Below are positions 35,667 through 45,600 of a stretch of 64,000 bases of DNA, piece after piece. The stretch comes from Spirochaetales bacterium (GTDB lineage: Bacteria > Spirochaetota > Spirochaetia > SZUA-6). The DNA is taken from positions 1-64,000 of the forward strand of contig JALUUM010000037.1 in the NCBI GenBank assembly GCA_027021365.1. The letters are read 5' to 3'. Numbering within the stretch: position 1 is the stretch's first letter; each line of letters begins with the position of its first letter. A model generated the notes under the pieces. The model saw only the letters and a list, made by a program, of their open reading frames with translations. It was not told the origin of the DNA and searched no databases. Position numbers and translations under genes: made by a program.

Positions 35667-36755
35667 ATGAGCAAGGTCATTTCCCACAAGGGTATATCCT
35701 ACAGGGAGGTAACTGAAAGGTTAAAAGAAAACAAAATTCACTTTGCTGAATTGAAGGTAGGAGACAATCTGAAATTGGTGATATCCGAAAGGGGAGGAAG
35801 AATCCTCGGACCCTTCCTGGAAGATACGGGTGAGGGAATTTTCTGGATAAATGGAGCATTTGGCGATTCCGACAATTTTAAACAATTTATTAGTAAAAAC
35901 GAATGGAACCTTGGTGGCGAGAGATTCTGGCTTGCACCGGAAGTACAGTTTTACATCAAGGACAGGTATCACTTCTGGGATACTTACAAGTTACCGGAAA
36001 GCATAGATCCCGGGAAGCATATCCTGGACGATTCCAATACAAGCTCTGTAAGTCTAAGTCAAAATATAACTGTAGAGGCATACAATCTTGTATCCGGGAA
36101 AAAAGAAGTAAAGGTTGAAAGATTGATACGTTCCACGGAAAATCCCTTAAAATCCCTAAATGGTAGCGATTCTATTATGAAAGGTGTCTCCTATGCTGGG
36201 TATGAACATACAGTTAGATTATCAGAGGTTGTTCATAACGATGTAATGTGTGAAAACTGGATACTTATACAACTTAATCCAGGTGGTAAAATCTACATTC
36301 CGTGCTCCCCAGAAGTAGAAGAAGTCAATTACTTCGAACCCGTAGAACCCGGCTACAGAGATATCCTCAAGAATCATGTAAGGCTCAAAATCACTGGAGA
36401 TAAGCGATACAAGGTGGGATACAAGTCAGCCCATGTGTTTGGGCGTTTAGGTTATCTAAACTCACTGAGCGATGGTAGAAACTACCTATTAATAAGAAAT
36501 TTCTACAACAACCCCTCTGCTCCCTATACGGAGGAACCGCCTGATAGTCCGGGACACAGCGGCCAGTCGGTTCATATCTACAACGATGGTGGTAATTTCG
36601 GGGGCTTCGGCGAGCTTGAATGTAACGGGCAACCTGTCGGCGGAAAAACAAACAGGACAGATACAGTGGATTATTTTACATTGTGGATCTATATCGGTGA
36701 TATCAGGGCTTTAAAGGAAATAGCTCTGCACCTTCTGGGAATAGAGATAGCATAA
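35667..36755 (+). CDS. Uncharacterised protein, possibly aldose-epimerase-like fold
   Basis: A 362-residue protein without signal peptide or membrane helices, rich in beta structure. Features are ISERGGRILGPFL near residue 37, GGERFWLAPEVQFY near 92, and near the C-terminus HIYNDGGNFGGFGELECNG. The pattern of glycine-rich turns and aromatic strands recalls the supersandwich fold of galactose mutarotase relatives and DUF6786-type proteins, but I see no proven catalytic His/Glu pair, so this is only a suggestion. A strong AGGAGGAGG precedes the ATG. It follows the sugar-catabolic region and could act on a sugar. Confidence 0.65.
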   Translation: MSKVISHKGISYREVTERLKENKIHFAELKVGDNLKLVISERGGRILGPFLEDTGEGIFWINGAFGDSDNFKQFISKNEWNLGGERFWLAPEVQFYIKDRYHFWDTYKLPESIDPGKHILDDSNTSSVSLSQNITVEAYNLVSGKKEVKVERLIRSTENPLKSLNGSDSIMKGVSYAGYEHTVRLSEVVHNDVMCENWILIQLNPGGKIYIPCSPEVEEVNYFEPVEPGYRDILKNHVRLKITGDKRYKVGYKSAHVFGRLGYLNSLSDGRNYLLIRNFYNNPSAPYTEEPPDSPGHSGQSVHIYNDGGNFGGFGELECNGQPVGGKTNRTDTVDYFTLWIYIGDIRALKEIALHLLGIEIA

Positions 36756-36766
36756 ATAGCGGCGGA

Positions 36767-36868
36767 CATTGTAGAAACTTTATTGACGAAACCTCATTGT
36801 GGAACCCCATTAGCGAAGCTGCATTGAATACATTATAAAAACCTCATTGGAGAAGCCGCAATAAATAC
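36767..36868. repeat. Degenerate 14-nt tandem repeats between two convergent genes
   Basis: Units built on CATTGNNGAANCCT recur about six times with variation, at a spacing of about 14 nt plus insertions. They fill the gap between the 3' ends of the genes at 35667-36755 and 36869-38479. No terminator hairpin with a T-run is seen. Confidence 0.5.
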
Positions 36869-38479
36869 CTACTTCTTCTTAAATCCTTCCACGTGCTTAA
36901 GCCATTCTCTCATTGCCTCTGCCTTTACATTTCTGCCGGCTCCACCATAACCTTTTTCATATGCCTTAATTAGAGCCTTTATCAAAACCTCATTATACTT
37001 GTTTATCTCGAAACGGTCGTTTAAAAAAGAAACAAGCTCGTCATACTTTGCCTTACTGCCATAATTACAGTAGAGCCGAATCAACAGATCATACGACTCT
37101 GCATTCTTATCATCCGTATCAATAGCCTTCTTGCATTCAAGTATCGCCCCGGAAGTATCTCCGAGCTTCTCGTACGACCTCGCCAATCCCAAATGAGCCT
37201 CCGTATTGTAAGGATGCTTCTCTGCAACATCCTGCCAGAGCGAAACCGCCTTCTCCCACTTGCCCTCACGCTCCAATAGCTTTCCGTATTCAACCTGAAT
37301 ATCAACACTGTGGGGGTACCACGAGGTAAGCTTTTGCATATCCCTCTCGAAAGTCTCCTTAGAGCCCCTCACCTTCTCCAGCAACTCCAAAGAATTCTCC
37401 AGTATGCTTTTGGGTTCCTCGACAAGCTGGGAGTATTTTTTTAAAGCTTTAATATCCTCCTTGCCAAGTTTGCCCTTTTTCGCCTGTATCCTTCTTGCGG
37501 CACCAACCTGAATCGCCCCAATCCTGTGAACAGCCTTCCCCACCGCAAGGTACAAGAGTGATGCGGCCTTCTCCCTCTCCCCCTTCCGGTACCTGTAACG
37601 GGCAAGCCAGTAGTACACATAGGGATCCTCGCTTCCCCTCTTGTATGCCTCTGAAAAAGCGCCAAGAGCTTTCTCCGCCTCACCCTTAAGCTCATAGATT
37701 CTCCCCATCACCTCATACGGGTACGGGTCATAGGGGTTTGCCTTTGAAAGCCTCTCCGCAACAAAGAGAAGCTCCTTTCCCTTATAGCCGTCCCTCTCCT
37801 TTAATGCCTCTGCAAGAAGCTTCAGAATCCTTGCATCACCCGGCTTGTACTTATGCGCCCTGTTAAAGTAATCAATAGCCTCATCCAATTTGCCCCTGTC
37901 CAGTTTTAGAATTCCAATATTGGTCAGCGCCTCTGCCGAATCCGGTTTTTCCGTAAGCGCCTTCTTAAAGTATTTTTCAGCCTCATCGGGCTTTCCCTTC
38001 GAGTATGCTGCTACTCCAAGGTTGATATATGACGCCACAATACCATTCTTTGCCTCGGGGAGAGCCGGTGCCAGCTCCTCTGCCTTTCTAAACAATCCGA
38101 GCGCACCCTTAAAATCCTTCTTTCCGAAGGCAATATAGCCGTACCCTACATAGACAAGAGGTTCCTCAGGGTACCTCTCCTTTGCCTCGTTCAGTAGGCC
38201 TTCGGCCTTCTCGGCATCTCCCATGCGGTAGTAGCTTATTCCAAGAAGCGCAAGGTCCTTCCCCGAAGCCTGGCCTCTCTCCCTTGCTACCTCAAAAAGC
38301 TTGGCAGCTTCCTCATACTTTCCCTCGGAAAATAGTTTCCTCCCCAGGAATATTTCAAATGGAACGCCTGACGAGCCAATGCCCGAAGAGCCGGTTTCAC
38401 CCGATATAGGTACAATGTTACAGAGGATAAAAACTAAAACAGATAAAATGAGAATATATTGATACTTGCCGCCTCTCAT
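36869..38479 (-). CDS. Exported TPR-repeat protein, last gene of the giant-protein operon
   Basis: A 536-residue protein with an N-terminal signal peptide (about 1-27, ending near PISGE) followed by a short Gly/Ser stretch and about ten tetratricopeptide repeats from residue 44 to 500. Clear units include LGISYYRMGDAEKAEGLL, NIGILKLDRGKLDEAIDYF and LGLARSYEKLGDTSGAILE. TPR arrays bind partner proteins. It lies 30 nt downstream of the barrel gene and is probably co-transcribed with the three upstream genes. A periplasmic or surface-attached adaptor role in assembling those proteins is inferred. Confidence 0.85.
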   Translation of the reverse strand: MRGGKYQYILILSVLVFILCNIVPISGETGSSGIGSSGVPFEIFLGRKLFSEGKYEEAAKLFEVARERGQASGKDLALLGISYYRMGDAEKAEGLLNEAKERYPEEPLVYVGYGYIAFGKKDFKGALGLFRKAEELAPALPEAKNGIVASYINLGVAAYSKGKPDEAEKYFKKALTEKPDSAEALTNIGILKLDRGKLDEAIDYFNRAHKYKPGDARILKLLAEALKERDGYKGKELLFVAERLSKANPYDPYPYEVMGRIYELKGEAEKALGAFSEAYKRGSEDPYVYYWLARYRYRKGEREKAASLLYLAVGKAVHRIGAIQVGAARRIQAKKGKLGKEDIKALKKYSQLVEEPKSILENSLELLEKVRGSKETFERDMQKLTSWYPHSVDIQVEYGKLLEREGKWEKAVSLWQDVAEKHPYNTEAHLGLARSYEKLGDTSGAILECKKAIDTDDKNAESYDLLIRLYCNYGSKAKYDELVSFLNDRFEINKYNEVLIKALIKAYEKGYGGAGRNVKAEAMREWLKHVEGFKKK

Positions 38480-38509
38480 ATAATTTTTTAAGTTTCCGTT
38501 AAACCGATA

Positions 38510-40486
38510 TTAAAACTGGTACGATGCATTGAGGCCGAAGAGGAATGGCAACTTCCATGCCCCGTCCTCCTCATAGTAGCTTAAGGAAAAACGGCTTTCA
38601 AGGGAAAGGCCTTTCCAGATTGGAACGGAAAGCGATGAAGTCACATCGTGCCTCAATCCCCTGTAGCCATGGCTCAACAGGTAGTCTGCCGTAAAGGTGA
38701 GTGGAATCGGTTTCCCGGAAACGGTAAGGCTAAATTGATGCTGAAAATTGTTGCCGCTAACCTTGGCTCCCGAAGCCGCAGAGGCACCGGTATCGTTTAC
38801 CCACTCCCATTTAAGGCCGTACCTAGTTTTCAGAAAACTGAAAACGGGGATACCCATGTTGTAACTTAGGGTGGAAACTACGGCCTCAGCCGGGTTTGCA
38901 GAGGAACTCGATCCGGAGGAAGTAGAACCTGCCGGTAGGTTTCCGGAAAGGGCAACATCCTCGCCAAGTTCAAAGAGGTAAACCTTTAGATTCCACTGCG
39001 GCTTTAAAGAAAGCTTTCCACCGTACTGCTGCTTGAGCGCATTGGAGCTTTCTGTAATAGAATCTGTAAGAGCTGCATTCAACTGGTAGTCAAGCATCGG
39101 GTCGGGTGTGTGACTGTAGGAGAGTTTTCCCGTATGAACCCACTGAAGAGGTGTTGCAGAAAAGGGCCCCGATGCGGAGAGGCTTCCCTGATAGGAGAGG
39201 GAGATAAGCATCTTATCCAGGGGAGAAAGCTTTCCACCCGTGCCCCAGGAAAGCTTGTTCGATTCCAGGGCCATATTTGTACCGTAATTCTGGCTAAACT
39301 CACCCTTTGCAGAGAGGTCTTTAACCATGCTTTTATCTTTACCGGTAAAGCCGCCTGAAACCTTAAGGCTGTGGTCGAATAGGTTCTCCCCTGCCTTAAG
39401 CTCGTAACGTGAGAGAGCCTTTATCCCCGAATCATTCCTGTAGCTCGCGCCGGTACTGGCGGTCCATGCCGCACTGTGCGGTTGATAATCGACGCCGGAG
39501 GTCCCCGCATCGGGGCCCTCCCTGGTAAGCCAGGTGTCGAGCCTGCCGCCGTAAATATCAACAGAGAAATCCTTATTGAACGGGAAAATAAGCCCAAGCT
39601 TTGACTCGAGGCTTGTGGTGGATACCGTGTTGGTTGTGCTAAGATACTCCACCTTGCTGAAATCAGGAGAAATGGATGTGGTTACCTGAAAGAAACCCCA
39701 TACGGGAGAGGTAACTGAGAGCTCGTTTGCAAAGCTCGTATTGTTTACGCTGTTAAGCTTATCACGCTGACTTGCAAAGGAATCTGTAAGGCTAACGCCG
39801 AACTGCCCGATACTCCCTGCAATATTCAATTTAGCCTCGTCACTCTCGATATTCTCATTTACAGTCTCGTCGTTCTCCACGGTGGTATCGGGGTCGTCAC
39901 TCTTGGTACCGAGCCTGTGACTGTAACGGAGAGAGATTGGAAGTGTCGGCAGGAATCCTATATTCACGGAAGCATCAAGTAGAAATTTTGCCTCGTCTTT
40001 AAGAATATCCTCGACTGTGTTTGCCTTGTCATCATATATTCCCCGGAACTTAAAACTCAGCCCGCTTATCCTGAACAGAAAATCACCGCCGTATTTTTGG
40101 TTGAGTCCGCCAATTACATTCTTTCTGAAGGCAGTCCCGGAAATCTGAATTGCACCCGCAGAGCCAAGGGGCTGAAGAAGTGAGAACCGTGAGTCCGTAA
40201 AGAAGTCGTAGTTCGTAGTACCGGAGGAATCGTTACCGCCGCTTCCTCCCAGGGACAGTCGTCCTGAAAATTGGGTTTTTCCGAGGAAAACCTCTTCCTT
40301 CTCGATGTCCGGCTTAGGCGCAGACCATTGTGCCTCAACCTTGTTTACTCCCGTATCAGGAAGCTTCCTTACTATCCTTACCTCGCTCCAGAGGAAGCTG
40401 CTTCCAAAGCTGCCAAACAAAAGAACCGCCAGTGCCAGTGTAATCGATTTTTTCATTTCTAACTTTTTCATTGTCAACTTTTTCAT
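38510..40486 (-). CDS. Probable outer-membrane beta-barrel protein
   Basis: A 658-residue protein with a signal peptide (hydrophobic stretch SITLALAVLLFGSF) and then a continuous pattern of amphipathic strands with alternating Ser/Thr/Gly and aromatics, ending in LFGLNASYQF. A C-terminal aromatic strand of this kind is the usual signal for outer-membrane insertion. I estimate more than twenty strands. No known porin or secretin family was recognised. A Gly/Ser-rich loop (about residues 518-535) interrupts one hairpin. GGAGGGG sits 8 nt before the first of three in-frame ATG codons. The start overlaps the stop of the FN3 gene as ATGA. It may be the channel or anchor for the two large exported proteins upstream. 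Confidence 0.75.
   Translation of the reverse strand: MKKLTMKKLEMKKSITLALAVLLFGSFGSSFLWSEVRIVRKLPDTGVNKVEAQWSAPKPDIEKEEVFLGKTQFSGRLSLGGSGGNDSSGTTNYDFFTDSRFSLLQPLGSAGAIQISGTAFRKNVIGGLNQKYGGDFLFRISGLSFKFRGIYDDKANTVEDILKDEAKFLLDASVNIGFLPTLPISLRYSHRLGTKSDDPDTTVENDETVNENIESDEAKLNIAGSIGQFGVSLTDSFASQRDKLNSVNNTSFANELSVTSPVWGFFQVTTSISPDFSKVEYLSTTNTVSTTSLESKLGLIFPFNKDFSVDIYGGRLDTWLTREGPDAGTSGVDYQPHSAAWTASTGASYRNDSGIKALSRYELKAGENLFDHSLKVSGGFTGKDKSMVKDLSAKGEFSQNYGTNMALESNKLSWGTGGKLSPLDKMLISLSYQGSLSASGPFSATPLQWVHTGKLSYSHTPDPMLDYQLNAALTDSITESSNALKQQYGGKLSLKPQWNLKVYLFELGEDVALSGNLPAGSTSSGSSSSANPAEAVVSTLSYNMGIPVFSFLKTRYGLKWEWVNDTGASAASGAKVSGNNFQHQFSLTVSGKPIPLTFTADYLLSHGYRGLRHDVTSSLSVPIWKGLSLESRFSLSYYEEDGAWKLPFLFGLNASYQF
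40456..40486 (-). repeat. Tandemly repeated start region of the barrel gene
   Basis: Three consecutive 15-nt units beginning ATGAAAAA give the N-terminus MKKLTMKKLEMKKS. Each unit offers an in-frame start before the signal peptide. The best ribosome binding site serves the first. Confidence 0.7.
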
Positions 40487-42639
40487 TTTGCAGCCCCTCC
40501 CTTTGACTCTTTTTTCTCCTTCTCTGCCGTTACGGTAACCTTTCTGCTCTCATTGCCGGAGGTATCGATTGCCGTTACACCGTACCTGCTTCCCGGCTTT
40601 GCCCACCTGTCAAAGAACTCGAGCTCCTTTAACGGTTTTTTGGTGATCTGTTTCCATCTTTCTCCCTTCGGCGGAATCCTGTAGATAAGGTAACCCTTGA
40701 CATCCTTATCGGGAGAAGCCTCCCAGGTAAGCCTTATACCCCATTTTTCAACCCTTGCCTTAAGGCCGGCAGGTGGTTTTGGCGGAACAATGTCGGTGGG
40801 AATTACCTTTACCTCCCTGGAGGGTTTGCTCTCGTTACCCGAGGTGTCAACCTCGGTGACAAAGTACCTGTACTCAACCCCTTTTGAAACCGTCTCGTCC
40901 ACCCACTCGGTGACCTTTTTATCAAGCTCCTTGATCTTTACAAAGCCCTTCTTACCTTTGGCGGATGAGCCGCTGTTAGTTGAGCTATCACCTGCACCGG
41001 AAGAACTACCGGCACCCGAAGCGGTGGTCGCACTGCCGCCGGTTCCACTACTGCCGCCGGCACCTGCAGCACTGCCGCCGGTTCCTCCACCCGTGCCCCC
41101 CCTCCTGTAGACAAAGTGTTTGTCCAGATCCCTGGAAAGACAGGGCTGCCATGTAAGCAGTACATTCCCCTCATCCGTTGGTTTTGCAGTGAGATAAAAG
41201 GGAGGCGGAGGCGGAACATTATCAGGAATCATCACCTGAATGTAGACCCTGTCCCCCTCGTTTCCCGAGTTATCAACACCGGTTACGGCATACCACAGGG
41301 GTATACCGGGCCTTAATCCCCTCTTCTTGTATCCGGCATCGAGGTAGGCAGGGCTTCCAGACGGCTTTAACGGCTTTTCCGTTATCCTCATCATCCTGTC
41401 CTTACTCTCGCCCCTGTATATGAAGTAACCTGATAGGTCGGGATTCCCAAGCGCCTTCCAGGAGAGTGAAACGTAACGTTTCTCATTTTCCACATCACCG
41501 GACAGCCCCTCCACCGGTGGTGGCGGTTCCGTATCTTTGGGAATTATGGATGCGGGACCGGACATAGCACTTTCGTTACCGCTCTTATCGACTGCCGAAA
41601 CCCTGTAATAGTGCACAACTCCCCTTACCGCTTCCTTATCCAGAAACCTGGGAGAGTCTGCAGGTATCGGTTTTTTATTTATCCTTTCAAACTTACCCTT
41701 TACACTATCCCCTCTGTAGACATTGTAATGGTCGGCATCGACCTCAGGTGATATCTTCCACAGAAGGAGCACCCCATCCTTCGAATCAACGGCCTTGATA
41801 CCGGAAGGGACAAGCGGCGGTTTCTTATCAACCGGCTTTACCGCTTCCGAATACACCTTCTCACTCTTTGCCCCTATCATATTTATCGCTTCGATTGCAT
41901 AGGTATAAAAAACACCGTTTTTAACCCTTTCATCCACATATGAAAGCCAGCCCTCTATCCTAAGGATAGGAGCCTCCGTAATCCTTCTGTATTTACCCTC
42001 TCCGTCCTTTCTGTAGAGGATAAAGCCGACTGCCAAATCCTTCTCCCCGCCCCTGTAAGGGGGATACTTCCAGGAAAGTTTTATATTACCGTCACCGGCA
42101 ACAGCCTTAAGCTCGCTCGGCTTCGGTGGTTTCGGTGAATCCTCCACCCTTACGGTCTTCTCTACCCTCTTAATCTCCTTACCCAGGATATTCAAGAGAA
42201 CAACCCTGTAGCTGTAGCTCTTACCCCGGCTGACATTGCTATCTATATAGGTTCTTCCCATTGCCATTCTTAGCCCGTGGCTTATAAGGCACAGTGCAAG
42301 CGTCGTGTTCCTGTCTACCTTAAGCCTGTTATAGAGATAACCGGGGTCTTCGGAACCTATCCTCTTTGCTATCCAGTGAAAATCGCTTCCCATCAGTTCA
42401 ACTGCCTTGTAGGGATCCTTTACGGGAACAACAGGCTTTTCCGTAAGAAGCTTAAACTCCTTCTCCCCTGAGGCCTTTCTGTAAACATCGAAAGACATAA
42501 CGCTTCGAGGCGTATCCCCAAGAACCACCACAACCTTGTCTCCTGCAGGAAGGATGTATGCAAGCGGCGCCTTCTGGGCAGACAAGCCCATTCCTGTAAG
42601 TGCTACAAAAACCAATGTAAGTAAAATTACCTTTTTCAT
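40483..42639 (-). CDS. Exported protein with about five fibronectin type III domains
   Basis: A 718-residue protein with a signal peptide (MKKVILLTLVFVALTGMGLSA). After a divergent N-terminal region (about 22-165), FN3 domains start near residues 171, 271, 371, 475 and 615, each opening with a proline-rich turn such as KPPKPSELKAV or VPPKPPAGLKAR and carrying the strand motif Y-x-V/Y-R-x-x-x. Each repeats the phrase I/L-T-E/K-K-P. The fourth domain is interrupted by about 45 residues made of Gly, Ser, Thr and Ala (about 513-560). No enzyme motif is visible. It lies 11 nt after the giant gene and overlaps the barrel gene by 4 nt, so these proteins probably form one surface structure. Confidence 0.85.
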   Translation of the reverse strand: MKKVILLTLVFVALTGMGLSAQKAPLAYILPAGDKVVVVLGDTPRSVMSFDVYRKASGEKEFKLLTEKPVVPVKDPYKAVELMGSDFHWIAKRIGSEDPGYLYNRLKVDRNTTLALCLISHGLRMAMGRTYIDSNVSRGKSYSYRVVLLNILGKEIKRVEKTVRVEDSPKPPKPSELKAVAGDGNIKLSWKYPPYRGGEKDLAVGFILYRKDGEGKYRRITEAPILRIEGWLSYVDERVKNGVFYTYAIEAINMIGAKSEKVYSEAVKPVDKKPPLVPSGIKAVDSKDGVLLLWKISPEVDADHYNVYRGDSVKGKFERINKKPIPADSPRFLDKEAVRGVVHYYRVSAVDKSGNESAMSGPASIIPKDTEPPPPVEGLSGDVENEKRYVSLSWKALGNPDLSGYFIYRGESKDRMMRITEKPLKPSGSPAYLDAGYKKRGLRPGIPLWYAVTGVDNSGNEGDRVYIQVMIPDNVPPPPPFYLTAKPTDEGNVLLTWQPCLSRDLDKHFVYRRGGTGGGTGGSAAGAGGSSGTGGSATTASGAGSSSGAGDSSTNSGSSAKGKKGFVKIKELDKKVTEWVDETVSKGVEYRYFVTEVDTSGNESKPSREVKVIPTDIVPPKPPAGLKARVEKWGIRLTWEASPDKDVKGYLIYRIPPKGERWKQITKKPLKELEFFDRWAKPGSRYGVTAIDTSGNESRKVTVTAEKEKKESKGGAAK

Positions 42640-42650
42640 ATCATCCCTCC

Positions 42651-45600
42651 CTACAACCTGTTGCTCTTCTGCGGAACGTTGTTGCTGCTACCGCCTTTCT
42701 TTCCGGGAAGCTCCCTGACTATATTGATAGTTACCGTGCCAACCGCTTTTTCCAGACCTGCACCGTTTTTGACCCAGACTTTAACCCTGTATTTCTTTCC
42801 GTATCTCAAACTGTGGCCTCCCAGGAATGCTCCCAGTCCTTTGGGAAAACCCGTTATCCTGACGGTAAGGTTTATATCCTCGGGTAATGCTCCGGAAGAT
42901 ACCTCCTGCCAGTCAGACTCGAACCACGGCGGGCCCCAAACATCAACATCCTGTACCCACGGAGGCATCTCACCGGCTTTAGGAGTTTGAAACTTTCCTC
43001 CGCCGGGTGCCTGTCCACCCTGTTCCTTTGCCTGAGGAACTATTTCGGAGGGCACCTCCATTCCCTGTATCTCCTGGCTTCCTCCGAATACCCCGGGTGC
43101 CGTAAAACCGCCCGAAACCGGTATGGCGAAATTGTTGTCGCCTCCGGTATTTTCATTATAGGAAGTCTCCTCCACATCCCAAACGGCAAACCTGTAGGCT
43201 TTAATTCCCGATTCATTGTCGCGCGCCCTTATCGTTACCTCGAGGTAATCCCTGGAGGTCGAGTACTCCGGTGCCGTTAGTGAAGTATCAACCGGTGGTG
43301 TTGTATCAACAACAACCGGTGTCGATGCGCCAGTGCTTTCAAGGCCTGCGCCGTTCTTTGCCTTTACAAGTATATAGTATGTAGTGCCACCGGAGAGGTG
43401 CAGGGTGTCAAGATCAACCGAGTAATCGAGGCTTGCCACAGTGCCTGCAACCTTTTTCTTCGGAGTTGCCCCACTTCCAGCCAAATTTCCGGCTCCACCT
43501 ACGAATCCACTTTCAGACCTGCTTCCAATAGGACCTGATCTCTGTTTACCAAGCTCTACCGTTCCCTCTGTCCCCTGTCCCAGTATATAGGGCTTTTCCT
43601 TAAGGACAACACTGCTCCATGGCAGGACATCAGGATAGTAGGGAGTCGTTCCTATACCATACGAGTACTCCACAATCCCGGATTCCGGATCTTCAACACG
43701 ATTCCAACCCAGTGAAAGCTTGGAAGTATCAGAGGTGAAATTGCCGGAGATACTTACCGGAACAGGCTGTTGAGGCGGTGTTGAATCGCTGTAACTTAGG
43801 CTTATGCTCCTACTAACTCGAGTTTCCAGGCCTGCTCCGTTTTCAGCCTTTACAGTTACATATACATCGCTTCCCTGCGGGAGCGGAATATTAACAACCG
43901 TTGCTTTGTTCGCCGTTGTCTCCCTCCATTCAACAAGATCATCTGCACCCTCGCTCGTTCCGACTGCAAAGCTGTGTGAAGCAATTCCCGATTCCGGATC
44001 GGTAGCCGGAGTGAATCTAAAGCTTATCGAGTTTCCGTGGTTATCCGCCTTCACCTGCGTAAGGGAATTTATAGATAGCCCAACAGGGGCTGTTGTATCA
44101 ACAAGAATCGGATCGGATGTTCCTATGCTTATCTTGCCCACTCCATTCGTTGCCTTAACACTCACGACGTAAGACTTTCCGTGTTCAAGGTTTAGTCCTA
44201 TTATGTTTGCCTCTTTCCTTCCCCCTGCATTGTGCCAGCCAAGAACATCGGTCGGAACCTGGGGTGACTGTGCCGTTTCCGTGTAACCGCCAAGCGTTTC
44301 TAGCGTTCCAGGCTGCATTCCCGACCCAATAGTTCCCGCGATACCGGATACTGTCCCTGAGGCTGCAACATTGGCGCCTCCGGTAACTAACCCTTTCTTG
44401 GAAGCATAGGTTCCGACAGCATACTGGTAACTCTGAATGCCTGATTCCAGGTCCTCGGAACTCCAGCGGGCATAAATCTTGTCTGTCCTGTATGTAAAGG
44501 GACCTTCCAGTGTTACAACTGGCTTTGACGGAGGTGTCTTGTCACTCGTATCGAGGCTTGAGGATACGGGTGTATTGTCAGTTGCGGGATTAAAGTAACG
44601 CAGGTTCACGGTTGCCCTTCTTACTATACTCTTTCCGCCTGCACCCCTTACCTTTATATAGAGGTAGTAGTCTCCCGCCTTGTTTATATCCGGGAAAAAG
44701 GGTTCCGTAAGTGATGTCAAATCACCCAGTGTAAACCATGGAATAAAGATTGGGATGCTTACCAGGTTAAACTGCAGCATACCCGGAATTCCACCGCTTG
44801 AACCACTGTTACCTCCCGTATTTCCCGTAGTACCTGTGTTTTCCTGGGATGCGCCTTCACTTCCCGAAGTACTACCGCCACCTCCCGAAGCGCCTCCCGA
44901 AGTGCCTCCCGAACTGCCGGCAGGCTCTACCTTGTATTCATACTCCACAACACCAACGGGGTGACTCCCTGAAAAGCTTGCCGTGAGGAGCGCTGTAAAT
45001 TCATTCCGGCTCGTTACGGTTCCGCTAAAGCTCTCCACCGAGGGAACCTCCAGATAGGGTTCTATCTCTGCCCTCTTACCGGCAAAGTAACTTGTTATGG
45101 GTATCCAGATAGTAGGCGTTTTTTTCTGTTTCAGCTTATAGGGATCCCTTATAATACGTGCATCCCCTATTAACCCTAAAAGTGAATCTTCCAGCTTTAT
45201 CGTTGCACCGATACCTGCAACACCTGCAAAGTTTCCCTGTGTATTTCCAGAAGAGCTTCCGGAGACTCCCGGAGTGGTAATTCCGGGTGTTGAGGGAACC
45301 TGAATTGTACCGGTGGCACCTGTTCCGTTAAAGACAAGCCTGCTTGCCTCCGGTACTTTGCTACCCGTTTTATCACTTACCTTATCGCCCTCATCGCCAT
45401 AGGGCTCTATATTCATCATAACCTTCCCGCCAAACTGCTTACCCTTTACAGCCGGCACTCCCGGGCCCGTTGGTCCTACGGGAGCCACAGGGCGGAGTGG
45501 CCCGATTGTGGGTGTATCAGGTATCTTTGTTCCCTGGGGAAGTGTCTGGCCATCGCGAAGTACCGTGCCGGCAACCTCTCCCGTTCTAAATGAAAGCCCC

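Noticed and set aside
40697..41110. Plus-strand open frame of 137 codons rich in Pro, Leu and Ala
   Set aside because: It is the antisense of the Gly/Ser/Ala-rich insertion in the FN3 gene; low-complexity DNA leaves all frames open.
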